Assembly: GCA_030704615.1 (NCBI GenBank)
Contig: CM060731.1
Span: forward strand, 88,146,756 to 88,210,755
DNA from: Takakia lepidozioides
Taxonomy: Eukaryota; Streptophyta; Takakiopsida; Takakiales; Takakiaceae
DNA length: 64,000 nucleotides
Direction of reading: 5' to 3'
The stretch's first letter is position 1, and each line of letters opens with the position of its first letter. The notes beneath the pieces are model-generated. The model did not search any database and was not told the DNA's origin. It worked only from the letters and a program-made list of their open reading frames with translations. A program made the position numbers and the translations under genes. Below, one piece after another: positions 12,501 to 24,722 of this stretch.

Positions 12501-13690
12501 TGCCAGGCCCATCCGAGCCACGCCCAATTTTCTGTTTGCAGGAGACAATGTGGTTTCGGACATTCGGTGAACAGACGTGGGACACTGACTCCAGCAATGC
12601 CTCCATTTCCTTCTCATTGAGAGGAACTCTGTCGGAGCCGTCTTCCGACATAATTCTGGCCAATGCCATCTTATGGGCGGCCTGCAGCTGTATCTGTTTG
12701 GGTTTGGGACCAGGTCTCAACTAAACCTCATCCTGAACGAGCTGCTCTGCCTCGTGGGCAGCCTCCCGCAAGTTCCCCCTCGCCAATTTGTGACAATGGG
12801 AACCAACGTGTATGCAAGCTCGTGTGAGGTCAGGGAAACGGTGCAACACATAGAATTGCTTGGCATTACAAACAGACATGCAATGTGGTGGTTCTTTGCA
12901 ATGCGCACACTTAAATGTGGAGTTTGGAACCTTCTCCTGAGCTCGAAATGGTTGATGAGCTATGCCTGTCCAATCCGTCTCGTTCCTGTGACCTCTGGAT
13001 TTAAAGTGGAAGCAAGTTGGGGAGAAACACCGCAACGCGCCCGCACAAACAGCGTAGCGCACCTGCACACCATCGAGCATCTTCATGTTGGTGGTTTTGG
13101 TGACGCATCAAGGATGACCATCATGTTTCCTATCCATATCTGTCAACATTCGGGACGCCCTCGAATAGTCCGTTCAAGGAGGGAACTCAAAGAACATATT
13201 ACCGTTGACGTCTGCGGGAAGGCATGTAACGGATTTAATTGCGAACTTGCTATAGTCCAGCCCAGCCAGCTCCGATTGGTGTCCCTCCATGTGAAACCCT
13301 CGCAAAATTTCAAGAATGGATCAAACTGTTGTGTTTGTGCTGGGAATATGACTCCCTCGTCCGCTGATGTCCATTGAGGACTTGCCTGATCTCCAGGATG
13401 ATCTCGGAACTTCAATGACCTCGTCAGAGTCGGACAGGTTGTGAACAACCCGGTTCTCGCTCGTCTTCATTGATGGGTTCGGCTCTGGATTTACTTCGTT
13501 GCGGACTTCTCTCTTTGAGGTACCCACTCTCTGATTCACGGATTGTTTCGTGGAAGGCGCCAGGATAGAAGGCACATTTGGCGGGCAAATGAAGTCCCCA
13601 ACAGCGGGGTCAATGGCCACAAGGCTACGGCAAACAACGTCTTCTGAGTACAATCTTTTTAATTTTTTTTCTGCACCCTCTCTCCCTTGT
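9564..13690 (-). mobile_element. Divergent type A element (copy A6), partial
   Basis: The left terminus at 9564 reads GAGGTTAGCTATTTCATGAG, a variant of the type A L end, followed by CATGAGC/GCATGAGCGG repeats. The nine bases before it are CACTCAGGG, inside the hairpin satellite, so this element appears to have inserted into that array. It carries a SWIM transposase on the minus strand, reading toward this end as in type A. Similarity to type A stops near 13690 and no matching R end was found in the window, so the right part is deleted or replaced. Confidence 0.6.
9640..10388. other. 3' flank of A6 transposase with degenerate GGCGCC sites
   Basis: No gene is seen. Between about 9800 and 10110 there are six degenerate sites about 60-80 bp apart, such as GGCGCCGAATTTC and AAATTTGGCGCC. 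They resemble half or diverged versions of the type A palindrome core (AAATGCGGCGCCGCATTT). Each lies in a repeat-like context (…ccatttttccag… or …aatttcgcgg…). This may be the corresponding site array of the A6 lineage, here on the L-end side of the transposase. Confidence 0.4.
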
Positions 13691-13716
13691 GGTTTGTTTA
13701 TGTTTGTGAGCAGCAA
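10389..13716 (-). pseudogene. MULE transposase, divergent type A lineage (A6)
   Basis: Reading on the minus strand, the N-terminal part (13321-13716) is followed by the zinc module (12721-13260) with KHDGHP, CAGALRCFSPTC, CAHCKEPPHCMSVC and HVGSHCH. The core (11934-12720) has WVMFDHIKRIT (candidate first Asp), FMADNAQANW (second Asp) and CGFHFLQSL (C..H). After an intron (about 11830-11930) a linker exon (11035-11820) leads to the SWIM finger CNCTDF…PCKHLYYIYL near 10500-10600. The stop is at 10389. Stops interrupt it at 13174-13176, 13108-13110 (replacing the conserved Trp of HPWC) and 12300-12302. The segment before the first catalytic Asp is shortened. It is clearly the same family as A2 but well diverged, so an older lineage. 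Confidence 0.75.
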
Positions 13717-15746
13717 AAAAGAGAGGGCAGATATTCATGTCATGTCAAGACATGGACAAGACCCACTAGGGTCATTGTCAATTAAAGACATAAACAACCC
13801 AAAACAGGGCACCATCTAACATTTCCATTCTTGTCATAGCTTCCCATGAATTGACATCACCCAATCAGTCATGATAAAACAAGGTGGGAGGGCGGGGTTT
13901 GTTCATGTAGGGGATGCAAACATCTTGAACACCCAAGATCCGGCCATCTTGGCCAATGAATCATGTGTTCATGTGTGGGACAAGATAAGATATTGCTGCC
14001 CCTGTGCAGGTTGCAAGGCCTCTTGGTTAAGCCTGCACACATACCTTACCAGCAGGTCATGTATTGAAGGAGCATAAAAATGCTGAGGTCATGCAAAGGG
14101 CAAGGTACCATGGCCAGCCTGCCCTATTACCATTTCAAGACACGTTTTCACACATACATCTTGGATATGACCCACAGGTTGCAGCATCTTACCTTTTCAG
14201 CCATTAATTATGGCAGGTCATTGTCAGAATCACAATATGCCACCAAGCAGTCCTACTTGGGCATGATGAAATAAATTCCATATCATTTGTATTCACCCCG
14301 AGACATGTGATCATACAAGGTGTCAAGGGAATGTGAACTCAGCCTGTCAAATTGCAGGTTCAAGACTTGTACATACAAGCAGCTTGAACAGCCGAGATCC
14401 AGCCTCTTTTGCATATAAAAAACCAGATTGCAGGTCATAGGCCTGATGTCATGACAAAGCCAAAACTATAGGTAGGATCCCATTGCAGCTTACCATCCTC
14501 ATCCTTCAAGAGATCCATGCTAAAGCATGCAAAGAACACCTCACTGTGATCCAGTACTCAAGAGGAATAGGCCCGAAAAGGAGCAAGTCGGTGCTTTATC
14601 AGGCTGCCGCCATACCCTTCAAGGCCACCATGTCCATAGAAACCCAAAACCGCCAATAACATACCACCTAAAACCTGATCCTCTTTGGCCAAAAGAACTT
14701 ACAACCTAGCTCAATAATCCACAGGCCATGTTGTCAAAGATCAAGAGGTAGGGTATGGTTTGTATGCAAGCCTCAGGAGACAGGCCAGTCGGGCCAAGCT
14801 GCGCATCGACGGCAGAACGACAAAGGCCAAAAACCAGGCTGTAGCATGCCAAACCAGGAGCAGTCGGGTTGAAATCGGGGATGCAGGCAGCAGCCACCTC
14901 ACAACGCAAAAACCCACAGGTCTTCTCAACCCATATCCCAATTTGCATGCTCAAGAAGCTTCAAAGTAGGTGAGGATCCTCACCTGGTCCCATCACAAGC
15001 CCCCACAAAAACCAACAGGTTAGTGAGGATTGTGGAACCCCAGGTGAATCACAGACCCTCACACTTGTCATCGATGTCAACTAAGAAACTCAAAAGCAAG
15101 AGAAAGAGATAAGAACATGAGAATCCCTAAACTCCAAAGGCACCTTAAGCGATTGGGGAAGAGGGTTATGAGCCATCACCACCCGCAGCAAGCCACCTCC
15201 ACAAAGCACATAAGCAATGAAGCAAAGCAAGCACAATCGCAAGGCACTAGAAAGGAGGGAGAGAACTTCCCATCATAAATATCCTTGCTAAGCACAGAAA
15301 AAGCCAGAGGAGGGAAGATGCCACTGCATTCAAAGCGGTGTTTCCCACTGCAAGAGAGACAAGGCGCCGCCTTCGCGCCCCCCCCAGGCGCTCGTCCAGC
15401 ATGGGTACGACACCACAAACGGGGCATCCACCGAAGCACGTCCGCCATAACACTCTCCTCGCGAGCTCAAAAGCACATTGCGTGCTTCTGACAGCGGGAG
15501 AGACGACATAGGGTTGTATCCCGATTATTCATCCGTGGATGAAAAACAGTAGGACTAATCCGTATACCGTGATGGATTTCATCCGCAGCAAGGTTAAAAA
15601 TATGTTTTGGGGCAGGGGTTAGGGTTTCCACCGTAATTAATCATAATTAGGGGTAGTAAAGATCAATTCCAGGCCATAATCACATCATCCATAGACAGAT
15701 CACTTGTGTCAGGATGAAAAAGTAGGGAATATCATCCGTGGCAGCG
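13717..15746. other. About 2 kb with no recognisable gene
   Basis: I see no convincing coding region, RNA gene or array here. GCAGGTCAT recurs (near 14050, 14211 and 14430), and small inverted motifs built on ATCCGTGGAT / ATCCGTATACCG occur at 15525-15700. The last 250 bp resemble the sequence right of the element ending at 25243 (TCATCCGGTATGGATGA motifs). The element at 15756-25243 therefore appears to have inserted into one older repeat, split into this flank and the one from 25253. Confidence 0.5.
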
Positions 15747-15755
15747 CCTTACCTC
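15747..15755. repeat. 9-bp target-site duplication, left copy (CCTTACCTC)
   Basis: CCTTACCTC lies immediately before GAGGTTTACTATTTC and is repeated exactly at 25244-25252 right after the R end. A 9-bp duplication is the hallmark of Mutator-type integration. Confidence 0.9.
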
Positions 15756-16595
15756 GAGGTTTACTATTTCATAAACAGAAACCATGAGCCATGAGCCATG
15801 AGCCGCATGAGCGGTGAGCCGAAGTCTAAGATACGCGGATTTCATGAGCGGACTCCAAATTTGGAAATGCGACAGATTAAACAAGTATTAAAATAATAGT
15901 TTTTTTATTTGACCTTGCCGTTTTTGGACGTTCCAGATCATGTAATGCGGCGAAGATATGTCGTCAGTAATAAGTCCGCTCATGGTTTTTTAGATCCGCT
16001 CATGGAAATAAGTGACCGTGCAACGGGAAATCCAGTATACCACTGCAAAAGGACGTCGCATACTGGCCTGTATAGAGTATTCCGCAGTTTTACATGCCTT
16101 AACATTGGAATGAAGCTGACCCTTTTGCCGCAATTGAACCAATGGAGTCTGCACCAATAGAGTCTGCAGTACTTCACAATTCTGTCTTCTTCGGGTATTC
16201 GGCGGGAAAGGTTTGCAACTGAACTGGGAAATAAGGTGCCGCATTAGGGTTGGCACGTGCAAAATTTCGGAGCGGTTTGGTGTTGGCGAAGGCCGCCTCT
16301 ACCAGTACCTACGACGATACTTGGAAATGCGGCGCCGCATTTCCTTGTCGGAGGTCGAATGAGGAAAGCAAGTTTTCGGAAAGCAGAAAAACATGAACCC
16401 TCCAACATACAAAAATACATGCACGTGGAAACAAGTGAACGATATAGTAATATCTTAGTTCGAGAAAAACAGGTTACTAGTAGGCAAGACATATGTCGGA
16501 CCTTTCTGTGGCCAGAGTCTGAGGTACTGGCAGTAGTACAGTTCTACTATCCGAAAAGGATGGGCGTACCATTGTATTGGGACCGCAAGCCAAGC

Positions 16596-19500
16596 TCACT
16601 GGTCCCCTAGATCCATATTCAGAAGAGTGTGAACCTCCTGGGGGCTCAACCCTGGTGCATGTATGAAGTGATGAGTTGTGGAATTACAACGGAGTCTCTT
16701 TAGGTACACGTAGTACAAATGCTTGCAAGGGCAGTATGATGCCCCCTTGTTCGCCATGATCTGGAAGTCGATGCAATTGCAGGTGGGTAATTCTGAAATG
16801 GTGATGGTGTACACCTCATTGCAAACAGCTGAGCCTGCCGTGGCCATCTGATACACACGCCCGAATCCTGGTGGGGGCACTTCTGTCGAGCTCTGGATTG
16901 TACAGTTCATCCGAAGTGCATTCCCCATCCTTGTCTCGTTCACTTTTGAGGGAGGTCGCCGCCTCTTCGGTTTCCCCCAACGGTGTGTAGGATGCTTAGA
17001 GCTGTCGTGTCCCATTGTTCTTGCTCTCACAGGGGTCGGTGGTGGAGGCTGTGGAAGCGGAAATGGTTGTCTGGGGACGTCAGTGCGCTGCACCATCCAA
17101 ATCCTGCGGCGGTAAGGGCGTCGGCCTCAACCTGACTCAGATCGCAGCCTGGTTCCACCGGCCACACCGGGGGAGCCTCTGGCATTGTTTGTATGCCGTA
17201 CTTGGGCTTTCCATACACGCAAGTCATAATGTCGTGCCTGCAGAACCAGAACTGGGTGGTTGTCGCCTCCGCAAATTTTGCATGGACAAATCTTCCTGTA
17301 AAAGTAGGAGCAGGGACAACCCCATCTGGATTCCTCCTTATCATCTCTAAACAACGTTGCCGTGTATCCACACGAATTGCGGAACACCTTCCTCGAAACG
17401 ACGGCTTTGTGCGAGCAATTCTCCACTGTGATGCAGACACAGTCGTCTCCACAATGGCTTGGCCATACTGCATAACAGCGGGCGGAATCTGGGGCAAGGG
17501 AGCGGTGGGAATTTCTCGCACGAAATCCCCGGTTGAAGGCGACGGCGATCTGGAATTTCTTGGGCTTCCACTGTTGGAAGACACATTGTGCGGCAACATG
17601 ACGGGACCTCGAGGTGCTATCCGAATGTTCCTGTCGGATCTCCAGGAATCCTCTTCGCACCCGGGTTCCTCTTCAATCCTCCGCCTCACAGGGCGAGTCC
17701 GGACGTCCCCCTCTAGGTGTTCACCTCTGCGGTGCAGAGGCGTCCCTTTGATCTTCTCTCGCAATGCTGTCGCCCATTTCAGTGGATTCTTGGACCTCGA
17801 AGCTGTTCGTACCAACAATTCCTCCCTGTCCGGCCCAAAGCCCCATTGTTTTCCACTGAGGAACTTGTAGTACGTGGCTTGCTGCATGATTGCTCTGTCG
17901 ATGTCCTCTATTGTGGCCGTCACTACGTCCACCAGATGTGTGGCAGAAGACGCTCGCCAGGAGGAGTGGACCGATTCTGCCATATTCGTGTTCGGCATGT
18001 CTGTGTCGGAATCCAAGCACCGCTCCTAGAAGGACACAAACAATGGTAAGGGACCAATCGAAATGTCCGTAACAGAAAGACAAATGAACGAAAATGACAG
18101 CAGCCTACCTCCCGCATGTACTGTCCGAACTGTCGATACCGAAAATGCCACCACCCCAACCAGCTGTGCAATGCTCCCAGATTGGTTGTCTCCACTGCAC
18201 CTGACGTGTTCCACCAAGCCTCGATGATAGCAAACTTAACCTCCGCGTCATCAAATGTGGGTGCATCCTTCCACGCCGTACAAAGGACACGGTGTTCAAC
18301 CTGGAATGAGCTAGCAACAAATTTGGTAGTGTAGTGGGATAGACTCTGCATCCAATGGAATCCACAAGATCTCTCTTTCCCCTCCATTGGCACATTGGGG
18401 TCCTCACCGTACACACGCCGCACCACTGCCCAGTTGGCCTGAGCGTTGTCTGCCATGAATCCCCTGAAATTGGGCTCTGGCAATCCCGCCCTTGCCATCT
18501 GCTCGTTTATGCCCTCCCACAGATGCATCTCGGACTGTGTGTCCTCCCCTTTCATCTCGCAGATTGCAATCGTCATGAGGCTCTTGGAGTGATAGTCATA
18601 AACATGCGCACCCATAGTCACCCACTGATGGTTTGTAATTCGCTTGATGTGATCAAACATCACCCAAGCATTCGACAAGTTTCCAGTTGTCATGCGAGTG
18701 ACCAAGTCGACTCCACTCCCAGGCCCACACGTCGACATTTTGAAAATGTAACAACGATCGGATTCGCTACCTTGCCCTGGAAACCTGCTACCTTGGATGT
18801 AGTCATATCCAGTCATTCGTTTCACCTCCAGGATTGAGTACATGTCCGACCCCCTGCCGAACTCCTGCTTGCAAGATACGATGTGATTCCGCACATTCGG
18901 ACTACAAACGTGCGAGACGGACTCCAAGAGGTCACGCATCTCGTCTTCGGTCAAGGGCTCTCGGTCGGAACCATCTTCAGACATGATTTTGTCAAGAGCA
19001 ATCTTGTGGGCTGCCTTCAGCTGAATCAACTTTGGTCTGGCTCCGGGGCTCAATTTCACCTCCTCTTTTATGATGTCGTGTGCTTCGTGCACAGCCTCAC
19101 GCATGTTGCCCTCTCGCCAAGGGGTGGCAGTGGACCCCAACGTGTATGCAAGCTCTAGTCAAAGTCCGGGAGCAAATGGATTACGTAATATTGCTTGGCT
19201 CTGCACATGGACATGCACGTCGGTGGTTCTTTGCAATGTGCACACTTGAAAGAACCCGCAGGAGCTTGGCTGGAGACAATGAATGGATGATGCGTTGTGC
19301 CAGTCCAATCCGTCTCGTTTCTCCGCCCTCCTTTGGAGAGAAAGTGGAAGCACGTGGGATTGAGGCACCTCAGCTTCCCCGCACAGAGGACATATCGTAC
19401 ACAAACACCATCAGCAATTTTCGTGCTACTGGTCTTCGTCACACACCAGGGGTGTCCGTCATGCTTTCGATCCATGTCTGTTAACATCCCGGAGGCTTTG

Positions 19501-20202
19501 TTTGACGAAGAAACAGGTGGAAACTCGAAGATGACATTGCCATCGACTTCGGGAGGCAGAAACGTTACCTTTCTGACAGGGAATTTGGCATAGTCGAGAG
19601 TAGCCAGCTCGGAGCGAGAACCATCGAGGTGATGTTGTCGTAGGAGCTGCACAATGGACCGGGTTGGAGTTATGCTCGAGGGCACATGCGTAGCACCTAC
19701 AGAGACGTCCATGCCGGATTTGAACGACCGTGTGGAGGACATGGGTACCTCAATGCAATCATCTTCCTCGTCGGAAATGTCGAATACGTCCACACGAGAA
19801 GCTATGGAGGGTCTTGACGGTCCAGGTCGGGAATGATTATCGTTGCATACCTCTCTGTTGGCAGTGGCCGCCTGTCGGTTTCCGGACTCCTTTTGGATGG
19901 TGTGGGCAGCGACTGATTCGGAAAGGGAATGGGCATTCCCACAGCTCAGTACAGGATGGTGTCTGATGGGGGTACGTGCCATTCGATTCCGCAACCTCCA
20001 TCGTTACCTAGCACGACAATGGTCTCGTCAACCTGTCCAGGAACATCCTTCCTTTCTTCTTCCAAATAAACTGTGCCCGGTTTGGCTTGAATTTGGAACA
20101 AAGGTAAGTTTCAGTCACTCTGCAAAGTCCTCCCTCGTTTGGGATCCAGGCTCTCCCAAGTTGCGGAGGACAGCAAACTATAGCGTAGGAATTCGGAGCC
20201 AT
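16596..20202 (-). pseudogene. MULE transposase with SWIM finger (copy A2)
   Basis: This is the most complete type A transposase here. The likely start is the ATG at 20202 (MAPNSYAIVCCPP), conserved in other copies. Order: acidic/serine-rich N-terminus; zinc module (KHDGHPWC, CAGKLRCLNPTC, CAHCKEPPTCMSMC, then an H-rich HVGSHCH-like end) at about 19140-19480; core with WVMFDHIKRIT, FMADNAQANW, CGFHWMQSL and a following Glu-rich helix at 18110-18730; an 83-bp intron (18026-18108); a linker exon; and the SWIM finger CNCIDF…PCKHLYY at 16690-16770. The D…D…C..H…E spacing and C-terminal SWIM are typical of MULE transposases. Single-base indels relative to other copies (about 20085, 19883, 19152, 17098) break the frame, so it is not functional as assembled. 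Confidence 0.85.
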
Positions 20203-20579
20203 CGAACACCGCACGAAGTTGGCAAGTGCGAGGTTCAGTATAGCGACAGACCAAGGCTCACAGGCACCATGCGGAGTCCATCGACGATTGGAAGTCGCAC
20301 ATTGAAGTGGAAAGTATTGTTTCAAGCTAAATGCATGAAGGTGGGAGGTGTGATTCCATAGCCAGTAAGTATGACAATGATGGCCGATTCGGCGACGAAA
20401 TAACATCTCCTGACAGTTTCTCCTGAGGGTGGATCCAGCAGTATTCTCGGTGCAGACAGGAACGTTCGCACTGACAAGTGCAGGTACTGTTAGTTAAAAC
20501 GGTCAGACAACCAAGTTGTGCTCATCAAGACTGGCCGCAATTGTGTTGTTTCGGAACAATGCAACCCATTCAGGTTCAG

Positions 20580-21900
20580 CATGCGGAAATGAGGTTCCAG
20601 ATTTCCCGTCTTGAGTGATTCTTTCGATTGCTGCTCGACGGAAATACGGCGCCGCATTTCCGTATTGCATCTGGGTCATGCACCAGAGCGACGGAAATGC
20701 GGCACCGAGTTTCCGTCCGGGGGAAACCTTTATACTCTCCAGAACGGAAATGCGGTAACGCAATTCCATCCAGCAAGCACGGTAGGTGAAGGTGGTACGG
20801 AAATGCGGTACCGCATTTCCGTTCAGTACCGCATTTCCGTTCTGATTGAGAATTATGAACAACGGGAACAGAAATGCGGCACCGCATTTCCGTCACAGTC
20901 GCACCTTCCGACATACCAGAACAGAAATACGGCGCAACATTTCCGTTTTATATCTGACGCATGGAGCTGAGGGATAGAAATGTTGCACCACATTTCCGTC
21001 CTCACAAGACATTCATACTCTCCAGAACGGAAATGCGGTAACGCATTTCCATCCAACAAGCACGGTATGTGAAGGTGGAACGGAAATGCGGTACCGCATT
21101 TCCGTTCTGATTGAGAATTATGAACAACGGGAACAGAAATGCGGCACCGCATTTCCGTCCGAGTCGCACTTTTCGACATTCCAGAACGGAAATGCGGCGC
21201 CGCATTTCCATTTTGTATCTGATGCATGGAGCCGAGTGCAATTCCGACCGCTTGAGACATTCATACTACCCAGAACGGAAATGCGGTACCGCATTTCCGT
21301 TCTGACTGAAAATCGTGAACCATCGGAACTGAAATGCGGCAGCGCATTTCCATCCGAGTCGCACCTCCCAACATTCCAGAACGCAAATGCAGCACCGCAT
21401 TTCCGTTCTGATGAAAAATCGTGAAACATCGGAACTGAAATGCGGTACCGCATTTCCGTCGGAGTCGCACCTTCCGACATTCCAAAACGGAAATGCGGCG
21501 CCGCATTTCCGTTTCGTATGTGAGGCATGGAGCTGTGGAACGAAAATGCGGCACCGCATTTCCGCCAGGGTAAAACCTTAATACTCTACAGAACGGAAAT
21601 GCGCTACCGCATTTCCGTTCTGACTGAAAATCGTGAACAACGGGAACAGAAATGCGGCACCGCATTTCTGTCCGAGTCGCACCTTCCGACATTCTAGAAC
21701 GGAAATGCGGCGCCGCATTTCCCTTTTGTATCTCATACATGGAGCTGTGGGACGGAAATGCGGCACCGTATTTCCGTTCAACAACTAAGGTATGTGAAGC
21801 TGGAACGGAAATGCGGTGCCGCATTTTCTTCCAACAAGTACGGATGTGTAGCTTCGTGATGGTACTTAACGGAAATGCGGCGCCGCATTCGCATTTCACT
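20580..21900. repeat. Palindromic site array of type A element
   Basis: There are about two dozen copies of an 18-bp dyad, AAATGCGGNNCCGCATTT, usually extended by GG/CC on the outside. The two central bases are mainly GC or TA (perfect palindromes) or CA/TG. Copies occur every 40-70 bp, and the sequences between them fall into a few recurring types (…gagtcgcacyttycgacattccagaac…, …tgaaaatcgtgaac…cggaactg…, …tgtatctgatgcatggagctg…). The dyads are conserved while the spacers drift, as expected of protein-binding sites. The array lies between the 5' ends of two divergent genes. Confidence 0.95.
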
Positions 21901-22239
21901 CCAACTCATTAGACGCTGGGACGGAAATGCCTTGAAATGTGAACACGTGGAGCAACGGAATTGCGGCACATGTCTGCACTCTATCTGACTGAAGTGGCAT
22001 GAGGCGGCGCGGCCTGACCGTTGGATAATGATGTTTGTTTTTCGGACGGCAGGCGTACCTTGAACGATTCGAATTTCGTAATGACGCAAAGGCCACGAGG
22101 AGACACTTTCGTCCAACCCTTTCGAACCCAAGTGGTGCATCACCGCCGTTTCATCTATTTTTGTCGTGTCTCCTCAGTCACCCCTCTCGCGCCCTTTCCA
22201 TCTGCACTCTTTGCCCCTTTTCCCTGTCTCTGTTCTTCT
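21900..22239 (+). promoter_or_regulatory. 5' region of ParB-methyltransferase gene
   Basis: This 340-bp stretch has no palindromes and leads into the first coding exon at 22240. It is almost identical at 38570-38897 in the second element. It contains a C/T-rich tract (about 22160-22235: ctcctcagtcacccctctcgcgccc…ttcttctt) just before the ATG, like an initiator or pyrimidine-patch promoter. No clear TATA box is seen. The promoter call is inferred from position and conservation. Confidence 0.4.
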
Positions 22240-24222
22240 TATGCTCGAACCTGAGAGGGGGGGAGTTCGTGCACCAGACAGGAGACCTCGTCGCAAGCTC
22301 CAAAAATTATACTTCGGACGTAGGCCAATGCCAAAGGGGAGGAAGCAGATGCGTCTACAGGAGATTGCCATCTCCGAGCAGCAGGCCACTCAGGCAACCC
22401 AGCCACCAGTAAGAGCTCCATGCGATCGGGCTGCGCGCAGCTGATCGAGCACCGAACCCCCCATTTTGCTTCTGTAATTCTTAGACTGAATGCTAGGAGA
22501 CTTGAATGCAGAACATGTTTGCATGCCTAACAGGAAGGTGGACGTGCTGGAGGGATCGCAGGAATCCGAAGAGCCGCAGGAAGAGTCTGTGGAGCTAGCT
22601 GCAGCACGTACACCCACCCGATCCCCGAGCGCGGGTATTCCTGCCGGGCCTAGCCCTGTGCGTTTCAAAGACGCGGCTTCGAAGGGCAAGTTCAAAGCCC
22701 CAGAGATCGCCTCGCATTCTTCGGTCATGGAGAATCACCAGCAAGGGTCGGGCCCTTCTCCAGCAAAGTCGAAGAAGAAGCAGCCCGTCCTCTACTGGTT
22801 TCTGAACCGGCTCACGCCGTTTCACCCCCACCAACGCGAATGAAGCAGCAGGGTAAAAGACAGATTCAATTGCAGCAGACACCTTCACCTGCAAGGATGA
22901 GGAAGCAGAAGGCAATCAGGGCGACGGCCGAACAATCTCCCGCAAAACCGCTTCCATGAGCTGAAGCTCAGTTCCTGGAGGATTTCCCGCCTGTAGATGT
23001 TGGGGCCGTCTCTGCTGCAGCGAAGGCAATGGGATCGACCGTTTTTGTCGATTTGGTACCGGAGGAGGGTGCTGCCGCTCAATGTTCGCAGCAAGACCTC
23101 ACCACCGATGAGCAAGCAGGCCCGGAGGAGGCCTCTGCAATGGCAGAATTGCCCGCAAACAGGCCCCAGAGTGCAGCTCCAGTTGAGGATGCTCCAGCTG
23201 CTCAGCCACTACCGGCACCTACAGACATGTCTCCGGAGGATTTCAAAAGTGCAGCGGATAAAATGTTGGAGGAGACACACAGTAGCATTGGCAGAGTTCT
23301 GGGCAGCAGGGTATTCCAGCGGACTCTTCGAATCCCACTCTGTCGCATGGTCTCCCTTCCCATCGTCAGGCAGGCCCTTCCCGGAGATGTGGATAAGCTC
23401 AAGTTTGCATTTCGAGAAGGGTACCGTCTGGGATCGGCAGCATTTTACGTTTCCATTGAGAATGAGGACGGCGAAACTCGTGGACCCACTGCCGATGAAT
23501 TGTCAACGTGGGATACCCACTCGCACACTCGCAATGACGAATTCGAGGCGACGCTGAAGGGTGATCCAGACTTCGGCCATATGTCGGGTAAAATGTTCTT
23601 TGTGTGGGACGGGAATCACCGACTTCTTGCCTGGTGGGAGTACATCAAGCAGAACCATGCCAAGCACATTGGCTGGCATTACATGGTGGAGTGTGTCATC
23701 CTCAAGGTGAAGGCGGCAGACTCCTCCCTGCTCAAGAATGCCATGGCGGACCTCAACTCGTAAAATACTCATACCCTCCCTAGCACGTTCGAAATGCGGT
23801 GCCGCATTTCGGTTTCCATTCTGGTTTGTTTCCGTGCTTCCGTGTACTGAACTGGAGAGTGTGCCTTGCAGGGTCACTGAGAATGCGTACGTGCATACCC
23901 ACATGGCACATATGCTGTACAGGGTGAGGAAAACTGGTCTCACTGATCCGCAGATGTTTGCGGAAATGCTGGAGCCCGAGCTCATTCAGAAAGCCGTTGC
24001 AAAAACAGACCGGACATGGTATCATCTCACTATGGATGGAATGGTGGAGGTCATATACGAAGTAAGTCGTCCTCCAATTTCCCTCTGCACATCCTTCCCC
24101 AATTTCCAGTAATCTTTCCACATGAATCGAATGTAACGTTTCTGAATGTTTTTGTTGGCAGTCAAACATCAAGCTGGATTTGGCCCATGCCAAATGCTTC
24201 TTCATGGAAAGTGAGGGGCAGG
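22240..24222 (+). pseudogene. ParB-like domain / DNA methyltransferase gene, N-terminal half (copy 1)
   Basis: Exon 1 (22240-22408) encodes a basic start MLEPERGGVRAPDRR. Exon 2 (about 22535-23758) encodes a low-complexity Ser/Pro/Glu linker, then a ParB/sulfiredoxin-like domain: IPLCRMVSLPIVRQA, a helical stretch, an FYVSIENEDGE strand, and the signature FVWDGNHRLLAWWEY (about 23600-23640). This matches the G-x-H-R signature of ParB N-terminal domains. Exons at about 23871-24060 and 24162-24222 continue (HTHMAHMLYRVRKTGLTDPQ…) into the N gap. The intron at 23759-23870 contains one type A palindrome (about 23790). Defects: a lost C near 22788 and a stop at 22957-22959 (CGA to TGA). The methyltransferase half is visible only in the copy at 38899-43327. 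Confidence 0.65.
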
Positions 24223-24722
24223 NNNNNNNNNNNNNNNNNNNNNNNNNNNNNNNNNNNNNNNNNNNNNNNNNNNNNNNNNNNNNNNNNNNNNNNNNNNNNN
24301 NNNNNNNNNNNNNNNNNNNNNNNNNNNNNNNNNNNNNNNNNNNNNNNNNNNNNNNNNNNNNNNNNNNNNNNNNNNNNNNNNNNNNNNNNNNNNNNNNNNN
24401 NNNNNNNNNNNNNNNNNNNNNNNNNNNNNNNNNNNNNNNNNNNNNNNNNNNNNNNNNNNNNNNNNNNNNNNNNNNNNNNNNNNNNNNNNNNNNNNNNNNN
24501 NNNNNNNNNNNNNNNNNNNNNNNNNNNNNNNNNNNNNNNNNNNNNNNNNNNNNNNNNNNNNNNNNNNNNNNNNNNNNNNNNNNNNNNNNNNNNNNNNNNN
24601 NNNNNNNNNNNNNNNNNNNNNNNNNNNNNNNNNNNNNNNNNNNNNNNNNNNNNNNNNNNNNNNNNNNNNNNNNNNNNNNNNNNNNNNNNNNNNNNNNNNN
24701 NNNNNNNNNNNNNNNNNNNNNN
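24223..24722. other. Assembly gap, 500 N
   Basis: There are exactly 500 N bases, probably a placeholder length. The left edge lies inside the ParB-methyltransferase gene and the right edge inside the last codons of ORF3. By comparison with the sister element, the missing piece corresponds to roughly 41000-46150. Confidence 0.95.

Noticed and set aside
20503-21912. Many open frames rich in RKCGTAFPF / MRYRISVL, here and at 36843-38593, 43289-44389, 60696-61347 and 63227-63984
   Set aside because: All are readings of the palindromic dyad array, not proteins.
22853-22875. A 23-bp intron in the ParB-methyltransferase gene (gtaaaag…ttgcag)
   Set aside because: Too short to be spliced; reading through it in the other frame gives a continuous protein, and a one-base change in a C run explains the frame difference.
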